Source: Gammaproteobacteria bacterium
GTDB lineage: Bacteria > Pseudomonadota > Gammaproteobacteria > UBA6429 > Thiohalophilaceae
DNA: 63,010 nt
Reading direction: 5' to 3'
Assembly (NCBI GenBank): GCA_029881995.1
Contig: JAOULO010000015.1
Coordinates: forward strand, 1-63,010
The notes beneath the pieces were generated by a model. It saw only the letters and a list, made by a program, of their open reading frames with translations. It was not told the DNA's origin and ran no database searches. Of the stretch, positions 23,790 to 32,220 are shown one piece after another (the first letter of the stretch is position 1; the number at the start of each line of letters is the position of its first letter). The position numbers were made by a program, and so were the translations under genes.

Positions 23790-24728
23790 CTATTTCATCA
23801 AACCAGCCAGTCTGGCCAGTGTTTTCCGACAAAAATAATAAAGTTGCTGGCGATTTACCTTATTAGGTTCAATACCAGACTTGATAGAAATATTAAGTCT
23901 TTCTAATGCACCAAGCACATCTGACGCATCCAGATTATCAAGTACCATCGCTTCAACGACATATTGCTCAACAGGGCTTAACTGCTGCCATGCAGCCGCC
24001 AGTTTTTCCCGACTCTCCATTTTTTCTGGTAGCTCATCAAAATATGGAATATCAAGTTCAACCGCAGGGCTGTCTCCCTGTTCATGCTCATTGTCCAGAG
24101 TGCTGGACAAAGACACGGTATTAGGTGGATCGAGTAGGTACAGCCGCTTTCTCTGTGTCAGGGTGATAATGATCTGGTGACACATCATTTCTGTATCTTT
24201 CTCACTTCGGCAAAGTTTTTGTGCTATCGCCGCAATATTGTCTCCGGCCCGCAAACCATAGAAGACCTTCGCTGCCTCAGGGAACAATGCTCTTATATAT
24301 GTGGGCACATGTACTTTTCGACCAAAACGCCAGTCTTTCCAGCGTTCATAAAAAGGCAGTGAATTGGCAATAAAATAAAAATAGTCATACAGGCGGGCAC
24401 CATTCTTTCCTGAGTACTGTCTCAGACGTCCAGCGTTTGTCAGGTCGTCCAGCATCCAGGCATAACTGGCATTTCCCCATTCACAAAGGACTTCATCATG
24501 TACAGGCCTTTTAACAGTATTCGTCAGGGTACAAACATAACGATATCGATTATCATTACAAAAACGTTTACAAAACCGACCTGTCTGGTAACTGATAACA
24601 GGATGAGCCAGTGAATTAACTTTTTCACGAGCCCCTTTATCACCAGTTGCAGCCAACTCAGCCAATTTGAACTGTTCTGATTCAGCAGATAATCCATCTA
24701 CCTGTAATTTGTTCTTACCAGATGTCAT
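23790..24728 (-). CDS. Atypical sigma-70 family (ECF-like) factor
   Basis: The protein has 312 residues, longer than usual ECF factors (about 190). A region-2-like part (about 20-150) has DEVLCEWGNASYAWMLDDLT and RLRQYSGKNGARLYDYFYFIANSL, corresponding to the sigma-2 core and the 'run-through' segment. The C-terminal part (about 240-312) resembles sigma-4: AAWQQLSPVEQYVVEAMVLDNLDASDVL, ending in RQQLYYFCRKTLARLAGL. A central insert of about 60 residues is acidic. The neighbour is a zinc-finger anti-sigma factor. Overall identity to known ECF groups is low by eye, so sigma activity is a strong inference, not shown. Confidence 0.72.
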   Translation of the reverse strand: MTSGKNKLQVDGLSAESEQFKLAELAATGDKGAREKVNSLAHPVISYQTGRFCKRFCNDNRYRYVCTLTNTVKRPVHDEVLCEWGNASYAWMLDDLTNAGRLRQYSGKNGARLYDYFYFIANSLPFYERWKDWRFGRKVHVPTYIRALFPEAAKVFYGLRAGDNIAAIAQKLCRSEKDTEMMCHQIIITLTQRKRLYLLDPPNTVSLSSTLDNEHEQGDSPAVELDIPYFDELPEKMESREKLAAAWQQLSPVEQYVVEAMVLDNLDASDVLGALERLNISIKSGIEPNKVNRQQLYYFCRKTLARLAGLMK

Positions 24729-24745
24729 AAACTATTCCAGTCATC

Positions 24746-26668
24746 CTATTCAGGTTGATAGAGAAACCAGCCCGATATACGGTCTTGAAGTATATGAATT
24801 GCGATTCCGTAAGTATCATACGCAAGATATTCACCAGACATTAAGTGAATCTGCCGGTTGGGGGTTCCTAATGTTTTTATTGCACGCTCTGACTTGTCAC
24901 CTATTACAATCCCCTGGTTCATTTTGGCTATGCCTGCATACTGCCAGGCATTGATGACGCGATTATTCATATCCAGTATAAAGTGACCGCCGTTGGCTGT
25001 TCGATAAATCTGGTACTTATCCCCCTCTATCCATAAGTTATCATTTTGTTCAGTTTTTCTATTAAGACTTCTTAAGCCTTTATCACCAAGCCGTACACCA
25101 TGAATAGTCGGGGCCTGGCCTGCCAGTTTTTTAGACAGCGTCTGTTTATTAATATGACTTACAGCAAGTTGGAACAGCACCGGTTTCCCATTGTCACGCG
25201 CATACATAGCCAGCTTTTGCCACAACTCTTTTGCCTTTTCTGACTTACCAAGGTATCTCGCATAGGCCGCGCTATTGTGATAGACACTGTATAGCAGGAT
25301 ATCATCAGGTATACTTTTTACCTCATGCAGAGTACTTGTTCGGACAAGCAAAGCCTCAAAGGCCTTTTCAGTAGCATCAATATTTCCTTCTAAACCGCTG
25401 GTCATTGCCAGAATCATATCGGAGGCTGCATCCCGGCCAAACAGGGAAAGATATTTACCCTGAATAATGCCCCTTACCATGTAGGAATTCTGATCCAGCA
25501 AATAACTGAAGGCGAGAAGCAAATAGGTTTTTGGGTTATTCGGTTCCAGCTTGATTGCCTTTTCAAAATATTCAATGCTCTGCTGAATATTTTGCTGCAT
25601 TTTTTTCTTGATCTTTCTTGCAGCTGAACTTAAGTCAGTACGCTTCGAAGAAACAGCGTGAGTGCTATCATTACCTGACATGGATGCACTGGCATCAATC
25701 AGGATTGGATAGTAATAAACTGGTTTTGCCCAACCGAATTCCTCAACCAGTTGACGATAATTGTTCAAGGCTTGTGTAAAATATGTCTGACCAATCGCCG
25801 TAAGTACTGCCCGATTGGTAAAATCACGCCCATAAACGGTAAAATATCGTCTCGCCAACTCATATCGACCAGCGATAAAAGCCTGAAGTCCCATTTGATA
25901 CAATGTCGATTGTGTAGCAACCCCTTTCAGTTGTACATGCGCCCGCAAAGCACGATGTCTTGCCTGCTGACAGGCATTATTTTTCTCTTTTTTTGATTTA
26001 CTCTTACTACAGGATGTCTGCCAGATATTTTCTACCCAGGCAGTAAAGAAATCTTTTTTATCCAGGACTTGATAAGGATCATATCCCACACTGGCCATTA
26101 AAATCAGACCGTCGTGATCGGCCTGGTTTTCTTTCTGGCTAATGTCCTGCCATAGCTTATTATCATTTTTTATATTGCCCAGCATGAAACTTTTAACTTC
26201 CTGTCCCTGCTCACCAATCAGCCTGAAAAATCGTTGGTGCCATAGATCATCTGAACGTTGATGTGCCAGCTCGTGTGCCAGAACAAAGGCCAGCAGATGT
26301 TCTGCTCGATGCTTTCCATATTTTAAACAAGTTTCAATGGCTGCCCGACTTAGAAGAATATTGCCATCAGCCAGTGAGGCTGCCCACGGGCCCGAGGATG
26401 ATTTCACCACATGTAATCCCGGTTCCAGCCGAGTATTATCCCATGCCCTCAATAACACCTGAAAGACTCCCTGAGCCATAGCGGTAAGTGAATCTTCCTC
26501 AGCCGAGAGTGTATGTTGTCGCCAGTAGGTGATCGACTGCCTGGGGTCCTCAGGTGGTGCTAGTGAGTCAGACCAGGCATAAGCAGGAATCAAAAACATA
26601 GAAAGCAGGCCCAAGCCGAAGCAAACGACTCTTATGCTCTTCTTTCTATATTGCTCGTTACCAGGCAT
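24746..26668 (-). CDS. M48-type metallopeptidase with TPR-like repeats, secreted
   Basis: The 640-residue protein has a signal peptide (to about 33). The zinc-peptidase motif HELAH (132-136) sits in LAFVLAHELAHQRSDD, with a downstream glutamate in KENQADHDGLILMASVGYDPY, the third M48 ligand. Helical TPR-like repeats follow (about 240-480), including SIEYFEKAIKLEPNNPKTYLLLAFSYL. The C-terminus (about 520-640) is beta-rich, with SmpA/OmlA-like features (IVIGDKSERAIKTLGTPNRQIHLMSGEYLAYD). It resembles BepA-like periplasmic chaperone-proteases. GGAG precedes the start. It is the first gene of the sigma/caspase operon, 17 bases before the sigma gene. Confidence 0.88.
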   Translation of the reverse strand: MPGNEQYRKKSIRVVCFGLGLLSMFLIPAYAWSDSLAPPEDPRQSITYWRQHTLSAEEDSLTAMAQGVFQVLLRAWDNTRLEPGLHVVKSSSGPWAASLADGNILLSRAAIETCLKYGKHRAEHLLAFVLAHELAHQRSDDLWHQRFFRLIGEQGQEVKSFMLGNIKNDNKLWQDISQKENQADHDGLILMASVGYDPYQVLDKKDFFTAWVENIWQTSCSKSKSKKEKNNACQQARHRALRAHVQLKGVATQSTLYQMGLQAFIAGRYELARRYFTVYGRDFTNRAVLTAIGQTYFTQALNNYRQLVEEFGWAKPVYYYPILIDASASMSGNDSTHAVSSKRTDLSSAARKIKKKMQQNIQQSIEYFEKAIKLEPNNPKTYLLLAFSYLLDQNSYMVRGIIQGKYLSLFGRDAASDMILAMTSGLEGNIDATEKAFEALLVRTSTLHEVKSIPDDILLYSVYHNSAAYARYLGKSEKAKELWQKLAMYARDNGKPVLFQLAVSHINKQTLSKKLAGQAPTIHGVRLGDKGLRSLNRKTEQNDNLWIEGDKYQIYRTANGGHFILDMNNRVINAWQYAGIAKMNQGIVIGDKSERAIKTLGTPNRQIHLMSGEYLAYDTYGIAIHILQDRISGWFLYQPE

Positions 26669-26910
26669 GGACTAACTCCACTTTTTCATGTCATCACAAT
26701 AACTAGACCACAAAATGCATTAGATTTGAAAAATAATTTATATTTTCAATATATTTATAACTTATTGCTAAGTATAGAAAGAGTAATCTGGATTATCAGA
26801 ACTTTCTTTCAAATTCCGAGTAATACCCGGTCTTCTATTTAACGAGATGCAGTCATGGATATCCCAACAGTGACTGCAAACAGTTATGCAATTAGATAGG
26901 AGATAATATC

Positions 26911-28308
26911 ATGTGGCGTAATTCGAAACCTGTACAACTCACTGGACGAATATCGGTGGGTCTCTTCACAATAATCCTGGTTCTAAGTGGCTGTGGATCC
27001 GGTGAAAATATCAACAAGTCCGCAAGGACCGATAACACCCCCAATATCGCTATGGACGTACCCCCTAGTCTGACGGGTTCACAACAGAACTTTGTTGGTC
27101 AATCTGGTGTTAATGCTCTGGCCTATTCATCAGCGGCCAATGCGGTTGGTCAACCCTGTGCCTATCTGGTGGATGATAAGGAAGATCATTTTCGTAATGG
27201 CTATCAGATGACAAAATTGCTGGTCTCAGCCATTGCAACCTGGAGCTGTATTGGAGACCTGCTAATCGATGTTTCCAATTTTGTCGACCACGATGGTGCT
27301 ATTCATGAGACAGACAATAACAGGGACTCGGAATTCTATAAACCGGAAGATCCAACCCATTACAGCGTGACGGACGATTCTGACAGTCAAACTACCGTTA
27401 AGATGTATTATGGCTATTATCGTGATACCCCACCCATTCCTGAAGATGAGCCCCAGTTCTATATTTCATGGAATGAATCGGGTGATGATACTCTACAAGG
27501 TCGTATCATTGTTGATGCGCGGACTATTAATCCTGGCAATCGTAAACTGGAAGATCCGATCATGTTACGAATGGATTTTAATTACACCAGCGATGAAAAA
27601 GCGGTAGATATGTTTCTGCGCTTTGATGGAGGGAACAAATGGGCAGAAGGTTTCCGTATTCACCTGGTCAAGGACATGAACGCCAACCCTCTGGAAAGCG
27701 TATATCTCGCTCGTGGCCTAATTGAAATGAAAGCACAATTTCTGCCTGTGGCATCCATAAAAGAGATCCCGGTTGTTCAGCTCTATACTGTATCCAACCG
27801 ATCTGGCGATGGTGCAGCCATTGCTAAATTTCTGGATGTCTCTCTACCTTTGAAACTAAGTGGAGGTATTATTGATAACCATTTAGGTAATTATCTGTTC
27901 TCACGCGATGATAAGTACTACTTCGATAAACAGGGTCAATCAGACTGGATATATAAGCTGGTCACTGATTCTGAATATCGTGGTGGACGTACCACGCCAG
28001 AAATTGATGGTAGCTGGATCCCCTTTAACCCATCACTGGACTTGATTGCCGGTGAGTCAGGGCTGAATCTGGGTAGTGATTATTTTACTGACTCAAAATG
28101 TGCCAAGATCAATGATAAGTGTAACCCGTTACTGAATGCCATCTTCGATCAACATAAATACTTTGATGAGTTGGAGCATAACCTGGGTACAGAACCCCAG
28201 GACTGGCGCAGCAAAGCAATCTCAAACCCAATCAACCTGGAAAGTGTTTATCCAAATGGACATGACTGGACTGACGCCTTTGAGTTTAGCTTTACTCCAT
28301 CAATATAA
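26911..28308 (+). CDS. Large lipoprotein of unknown function
   Basis: The protein has 465 residues. It has a lipoprotein signal with lipobox VLSGC, followed by a low-complexity linker. The mature part is acidic, rich in aromatic residues and predicted mostly beta (YHSVTDDSD, KMYYGYYRD, FRIHLVKDM). No catalytic motif or family is recognised. Two cysteines near 390-400 (SKCAKINDKCNP) may form a disulfide. AGGAG is well placed before the ATG. It is divergent from the M48/sigma/caspase operon with 242 bases between, so it may share the promoter region and be part of the same regulon (inference). A strong terminator follows. Confidence 0.82.
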   Translation: MWRNSKPVQLTGRISVGLFTIILVLSGCGSGENINKSARTDNTPNIAMDVPPSLTGSQQNFVGQSGVNALAYSSAANAVGQPCAYLVDDKEDHFRNGYQMTKLLVSAIATWSCIGDLLIDVSNFVDHDGAIHETDNNRDSEFYKPEDPTHYSVTDDSDSQTTVKMYYGYYRDTPPIPEDEPQFYISWNESGDDTLQGRIIVDARTINPGNRKLEDPIMLRMDFNYTSDEKAVDMFLRFDGGNKWAEGFRIHLVKDMNANPLESVYLARGLIEMKAQFLPVASIKEIPVVQLYTVSNRSGDGAAIAKFLDVSLPLKLSGGIIDNHLGNYLFSRDDKYYFDKQGQSDWIYKLVTDSEYRGGRTTPEIDGSWIPFNPSLDLIAGESGLNLGSDYFTDSKCAKINDKCNPLLNAIFDQHKYFDELEHNLGTEPQDWRSKAISNPINLESVYPNGHDWTDAFEFSFTPSI

Positions 28309-28327
28309 CTTGTCGTTGTTTTAAATT

Positions 28328-28359
28328 TGATCCGGTACGCCTGTACCGGATCATTTTTT
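28328..28359 (+). terminator. Rho-independent terminator
   Basis: TGATCCGGTAC and GTACCGGATCA pair perfectly over 11 bases with a four-base loop, followed by TTTTTT. It ends the lipoprotein gene and may also act on the opposite strand. Confidence 0.9.
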
Positions 28360-28371
28360 ATGTGTCAGATT

Positions 28372-29256
28372 TTATTTTCCTAGCCAGAATCTTTTACCAT
28401 TCTCCAGACGAATCTTTCTTTCGATATCAGGTGGCAACTGGGACATCCAGTGACGGTGAAACTGAATAAACTCATCAAAATGTAACCAGCCTTCATCTGC
28501 CCTGTCCCAACGATGTATCTCAGAGGCTTTCCAGACTGGGTCTGTGCCAGTCATAAATCGATCAGGATATTTTTTAAAAACATTCAGCCAAGGTTTTGAA
28601 ACCCGGTTATCACCTATCAGGAAGGTACCATAATGATGGGGATCCCTTGCTGAGAGTTCGATCCAGACATTCTTACATGAAGCGAGTAATTTATCGCTAT
28701 GATCAGCCCCAAGTAAGCCACCCGCATGGGCCCATAGAAAACGTATCTTTGGGTATTTTCGGCAGACAGATTCCATATACTTATAACTGCCCGCCTCCGT
28801 ATGGAGTAAAAACGGGAGATTAAATTCCTCAGCCAGTGCCAGTAAGCCTGTGAAAACCCGGTTGTCCCTGCGCGGCCCCAGACCAATGACAAGATGTACT
28901 TCACCTATACCAAAATACTCCCCAGACTGCAGTGCCTTCCTGGCACGAACCAGCACATCTGGACGATTAAACCAGCCATAACGTGCCCTGACATCAATAT
29001 AAGGACTATAGATTGGCAACACCCAATCACCACCTGCCTTACGTAACTTAACAGCATTACTTGATGGAGTAGCCGTTACCACGGCCAGTTCCACATTGTG
29101 CCTTTTAAGAATCTCTATGGCCTGTTCTGCAGAAACCAGTTCCTCCTGATCCCAGTTAAAATGCAGATGCACATCGGCAAAGGGAGGTGGTTTGCCACTT
29201 AGACTGGCACAGGCAGATATCGAAAATAATAAAGTAACAAGAATGAAAAATTTCAT
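28372..29256 (-). CDS. Lipoprotein of the amidohydrolase (TIM-barrel) superfamily
   Basis: The protein has 294 residues. A lipoprotein signal with lipobox SISACAS puts it at the membrane surface. The barrel has the metal-binding start FADVHLHFNWD, a middle His in PFLLHTEAGS, AHAGG and a closing MTGTDPVWK, as in amidohydrolase-2 enzymes (TatD/ACMSD-like). The start overlaps the cobS stop by four bases (ATGA), so it belongs to the cobalamin operon by transcription, but no cobalamin role is known for such a lipoprotein. The substrate cannot be inferred. Confidence 0.85.
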   Translation of the reverse strand: MKFFILVTLLFSISACASLSGKPPPFADVHLHFNWDQEELVSAEQAIEILKRHNVELAVVTATPSSNAVKLRKAGGDWVLPIYSPYIDVRARYGWFNRPDVLVRARKALQSGEYFGIGEVHLVIGLGPRRDNRVFTGLLALAEEFNLPFLLHTEAGSYKYMESVCRKYPKIRFLWAHAGGLLGADHSDKLLASCKNVWIELSARDPHHYGTFLIGDNRVSKPWLNVFKKYPDRFMTGTDPVWKASEIHRWDRADEGWLHFDEFIQFHRHWMSQLPPDIERKIRLENGKRFWLGK

Positions 29257-30014
29257 TTCAATAAAACACCAAGGACAAGTAAAGCCGTGACTTCCAGGAT
29301 TTCAATCATGGCTCCAGCCGTATCCCCGGTCGTTCCTCCAAGTCGGTTGACCATCAACTGTCGTAATAGAAAAAATACCACCAGACAGGCAGATATCAAG
29401 TAAACAAGCTGAATCCCTACCACATAAATACCAACAATGGAAAAAAAGAGAATAGTGAACCATGCCAGCATACGCGGTAACTCACTGGCCTGTATGGCAC
29501 CAATTCCACTGGGTCTGACATACGGTGTCGTCATGAATAAAAAAAGAATAAATAACCTGGCCATAACCGGAACGACTATCAAACCTGTCGAACCGGGTTT
29601 AGAAATAACCGTTAATAGGGCAAACTTTAGAATCAAAGTAATCACAATAATGGAAACACCTGCGGGCCCACAATAGGGATCTTTCATGATCGCTAGGGTT
29701 TTGTCCTTATCACCATATCCCCCCACCCAGGCATCGGCACTGTCGGACAGGCCATCGAGATGCAGGGCACCGGTAAGCAGCACCCATATTAACAGCACCA
29801 GTGCAGCAATGATTAAGGGTGAAGAGACCTGTAGATATTGGTGGCATACATAAACTACAAGATAAAGCAGCGCACCTATTACAAGACCCGCAACAGGATA
29901 AAAAATAACAGACTGACCCAGTCGCTTTTCAGTGTAATCACCGTCAGTAAGGATGCCTTTAGGTAGAGGAAGACGGGTCAAAAACTGAAGCGCAATAAGC
30001 AGGGCCTTGAACAT
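29253..30014 (-). CDS. cobS: Adenosylcobinamide-GDP ribazoletransferase
   Basis: CobS joins adenosylcobinamide-GDP to alpha-ribazole, completing the nucleotide loop of cobalamin, in the inner membrane. The 253-residue protein has about six hydrophobic segments and the family core. That core shows ALQFLTRLPLP, GLVIGALLYLVV, LHLDGLSDSADAWVGGYGDKDKTLAIMKDPYCGPAG and RLGGTTGDTAGAMIEI with the Asp/Gly-rich active site. It follows cobC with no gap. The lipoprotein amidohydrolase gene overlaps its stop. Confidence 0.96.
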   Translation of the reverse strand: MFKALLIALQFLTRLPLPKGILTDGDYTEKRLGQSVIFYPVAGLVIGALLYLVVYVCHQYLQVSSPLIIAALVLLIWVLLTGALHLDGLSDSADAWVGGYGDKDKTLAIMKDPYCGPAGVSIIVITLILKFALLTVISKPGSTGLIVVPVMARLFILFLFMTTPYVRPSGIGAIQASELPRMLAWFTILFFSIVGIYVVGIQLVYLISACLVVFFLLRQLMVNRLGGTTGDTAGAMIEILEVTALLVLGVLLK

Positions 30015-30623
30015 TTATAATTGCCCGGCATGAAATTTTACAATAGGCATCAAACTACCACCGTAATCATCCAGTCGAATACGGCTAATCGCGGCATACT
30101 TTACGGAGAGGCGAAACATATGCGCCCTTGGCATACCCAGTACATGAGATAAGATCACTCGCATCATTCCACCGTGACCAACAAGCAATACATGTTGACC
30201 ATTGTAATCTTGTGCCAGATCATCCCAAGCGGCCAGCACCCTTTGTTCAAATTCATTAATCGTCTCTGCACCTTCCGGCATGTTATTTACCGGGTCTGAC
30301 CAGAAGCGCTTTAGACAGTCTTTATCCATTTCGATTAATTCATCCGGTGTCTTGCCTTCCCATGGCCCAAAATAGATCTCCTTGAAACGCTCATCGGTTT
30401 GCATGGGAATACCATGTCGTTTGGAAACTTCACTGGCAAACTCTGCACAACGGAGTAAAGGGGATGAAACTATTTTGTCCCAAGGCTTGTGTTCACCGAC
30501 AGAAGCGCGCATTTGGGACCAGCCTTTCTCACTCAGTGGATCATCGGTATGACCACGATAACGTGTTCCGCCAACGGGTTCACCATGACGAATTAAATCA
30601 ATAAGCGTAGAAGGAAACTCCAT
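30015..30623 (-). CDS. cobC: Alpha-ribazole phosphatase-type histidine phosphatase
   Basis: The protein has 202 residues. The phosphoglycerate-mutase-like motif RHGEPVGGTRYRG (about 12-24) carries the phosphorylated His, and GHGGMMRVI carries the second catalytic His. In the B12 pathway it removes phosphate from alpha-ribazole-5'-phosphate. The name rests on context between cobT and cobS, since the fold alone does not fix the substrate. Its start overlaps the cobT stop by one base. Confidence 0.88.
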   Translation of the reverse strand: MEFPSTLIDLIRHGEPVGGTRYRGHTDDPLSEKGWSQMRASVGEHKPWDKIVSSPLLRCAEFASEVSKRHGIPMQTDERFKEIYFGPWEGKTPDELIEMDKDCLKRFWSDPVNNMPEGAETINEFEQRVLAAWDDLAQDYNGQHVLLVGHGGMMRVILSHVLGMPRAHMFRLSVKYAAISRIRLDDYGGSLMPIVKFHAGQL

Positions 30624-31678
30624 TATTCAATTTTCTCCGATACCCCCGCTTCAGCAAAACTGGCCATTTGTGTATGGGTCACGACAGCCATGCGTAATAT
30701 GGGTACTGCAACGGCCGCACCACTCCCTTCACCCAGGCGCATACCAAGATCCAGGACGGGTTGTATACCTATGGCTTCTACCATCTGCTTATGCCCAGGC
30801 TCGGCTGAGCGATGGGACATAAACAACCAGTCCTTAACACCCGCTTGTATGTTAATGGCAATCAGGGCTGCACTACTGGCAATAAACCCATCTACAATAA
30901 ATGGAACACCTCGCTGTGCACAGTGGATATAGGCTCCACACAGTGCGGCGATCTCAAAACCGCCAACACAACGTAAAATATCTATTGGTGATTTCATTTC
31001 ATGTTCATGTAATTCCAGAGCCGCCTGTATCACCTTTGCCTTGTGCCTGACCCCTTCGTCATCCAGCCCAGTACCAGGTCCAACTAGTTCACTGGCAGGC
31101 TTATTCAGAATAGAACAGGCAATGGCCGTGGCAGCCGTGGTATTGGCAATGCCCATATCGCCACCAATGAACAGATCCATACTCTGTTTAATGGCTCGTT
31201 CAACAGCATCTCTCCCTAACTGAAGTGCCTTGGCAAGTTGCTCTTCATCCATGGCGGCTTGCCTGGCCATGCTGGCGGTACCGGCCGCAATTCGCTCACT
31301 TATAACACCAGGCATGCTTTCAGGAGGGATGACGGTTCCGGTATCAACAACTTCCAGGCTTGCGCCCAGTTCTTTTGCCATCACCGAAATTGCTGCACCA
31401 CCACGGGCAAAATTTTTCACCATTTCGGTTGTCACTGCCTGCGGGAAGGCCGAGACATTTTCTTCTGCCACCCCATGATCACCGGCAAACACGGTTATGG
31501 ATATTTTATCCAGTTTGAGTTCATTACCACCCTGCAAGCCTGCCAGTCGAATCGCAATCTCTTCCAGGCGACCAAGGGAACCGGGTGGTTTGGTCAACTG
31601 TAACTGCTGATCACTCGCGCTTTGCATGCAGGATTCATCAGGTTTTTTAACGGCTTGATTAATCCAGTCTAGGGACAT
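30623..31678 (-). CDS. cobT: Nicotinate-nucleotide:dimethylbenzimidazole phosphoribosyltransferase
   Basis: CobT makes alpha-ribazole-5'-phosphate from the lower-ligand base and nicotinate mononucleotide. The start at 31678 has AGGA well placed; an ATG at 31699 overlapping the cobU stop by four bases is an alternative. About 351 residues. Visible motifs are TKPPGSLGRLEEIA, VFAGDHGV, FARGGAAISVMAKELGA, GGDMGIANTTAATAIAC and SHRSAEPGHKQMVEAIG, all diagnostic, with a catalytic Glu near the C-terminus (MRLGEGSGAAVAVPIL). It is in the middle of the cobUTCS set. Confidence 0.96.
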   Translation of the reverse strand: MSLDWINQAVKKPDESCMQSASDQQLQLTKPPGSLGRLEEIAIRLAGLQGGNELKLDKISITVFAGDHGVAEENVSAFPQAVTTEMVKNFARGGAAISVMAKELGASLEVVDTGTVIPPESMPGVISERIAAGTASMARQAAMDEEQLAKALQLGRDAVERAIKQSMDLFIGGDMGIANTTAATAIACSILNKPASELVGPGTGLDDEGVRHKAKVIQAALELHEHEMKSPIDILRCVGGFEIAALCGAYIHCAQRGVPFIVDGFIASSAALIAINIQAGVKDWLFMSHRSAEPGHKQMVEAIGIQPVLDLGMRLGEGSGAAVAVPILRMAVVTHTQMASFAEAGVSEKIE

Positions 31679-31695
31679 TAACTTTCCTTCATCAT

Positions 31696-32205
31696 TCATT
31701 TTATTTTTTGAGGTAGACCCGCCAGCATAAATATAACGCTGTCAGATAATGCCGCCAGTTTCTGATGTAATAATCCTGCTTCATCACAATAACGACGTGT
31801 TAGCTCCCCCATCGGGATAATCCCCAGACCGGTTTCATTACTCACCAATAAAACTGTCCCGGGTAACTCCTGCACCACATCATACAATTGAGCTATTTCT
31901 AATTGCAGCCTGTCTTCATCATCAAGTCCTAACAGGTTACTCAGCCAGAGGGTCAGGCAATCGACTAGTAGACAAGTATCAGTAGATGCATAGTTTTTGA
32001 GTGTCTGGGCAAGTGCAATGGGTTCTTCTATTACTTGCCAGTGGGAGGGGCGTTCCTGCTGATGACGTCGGATCCGTAGCTGCATTTCTTGATCATCACC
32101 GGTTGCTGTCGCGATGTAGATAACATTCTGTTTACTAGCCGTAGCCTGCTGTTGTGCATATGCACTCTTACCTGAGCGTGCGCCGCCAAGAATCAGCTCT
32201 ATCAT
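31696..32205 (-). CDS. cobU: Adenosylcobinamide kinase / guanylyltransferase
   Basis: CobU phosphorylates adenosylcobinamide and then adds GMP from GTP. The 169-residue protein has the P-loop GGARSGKSAYAQ at the N-terminus, the RRHQQERPSHWQVIEEP segment with the histidine that takes GMP, LVDCLTLWLSNLL and VSNETGLGIIP. Together these are diagnostic for the family. It lies 15 bases after AmpE, so the cobalamin genes may be transcribed with the upstream ampD-ampE genes. No cobalamin riboswitch is seen before it. Confidence 0.95.
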   Translation of the reverse strand: MIELILGGARSGKSAYAQQQATASKQNVIYIATATGDDQEMQLRIRRHQQERPSHWQVIEEPIALAQTLKNYASTDTCLLVDCLTLWLSNLLGLDDEDRLQLEIAQLYDVVQELPGTVLLVSNETGLGIIPMGELTRRYCDEAGLLHQKLAALSDSVIFMLAGLPQKIK

Positions 32206-32220
32206 TGCAATAGCTGCCGT

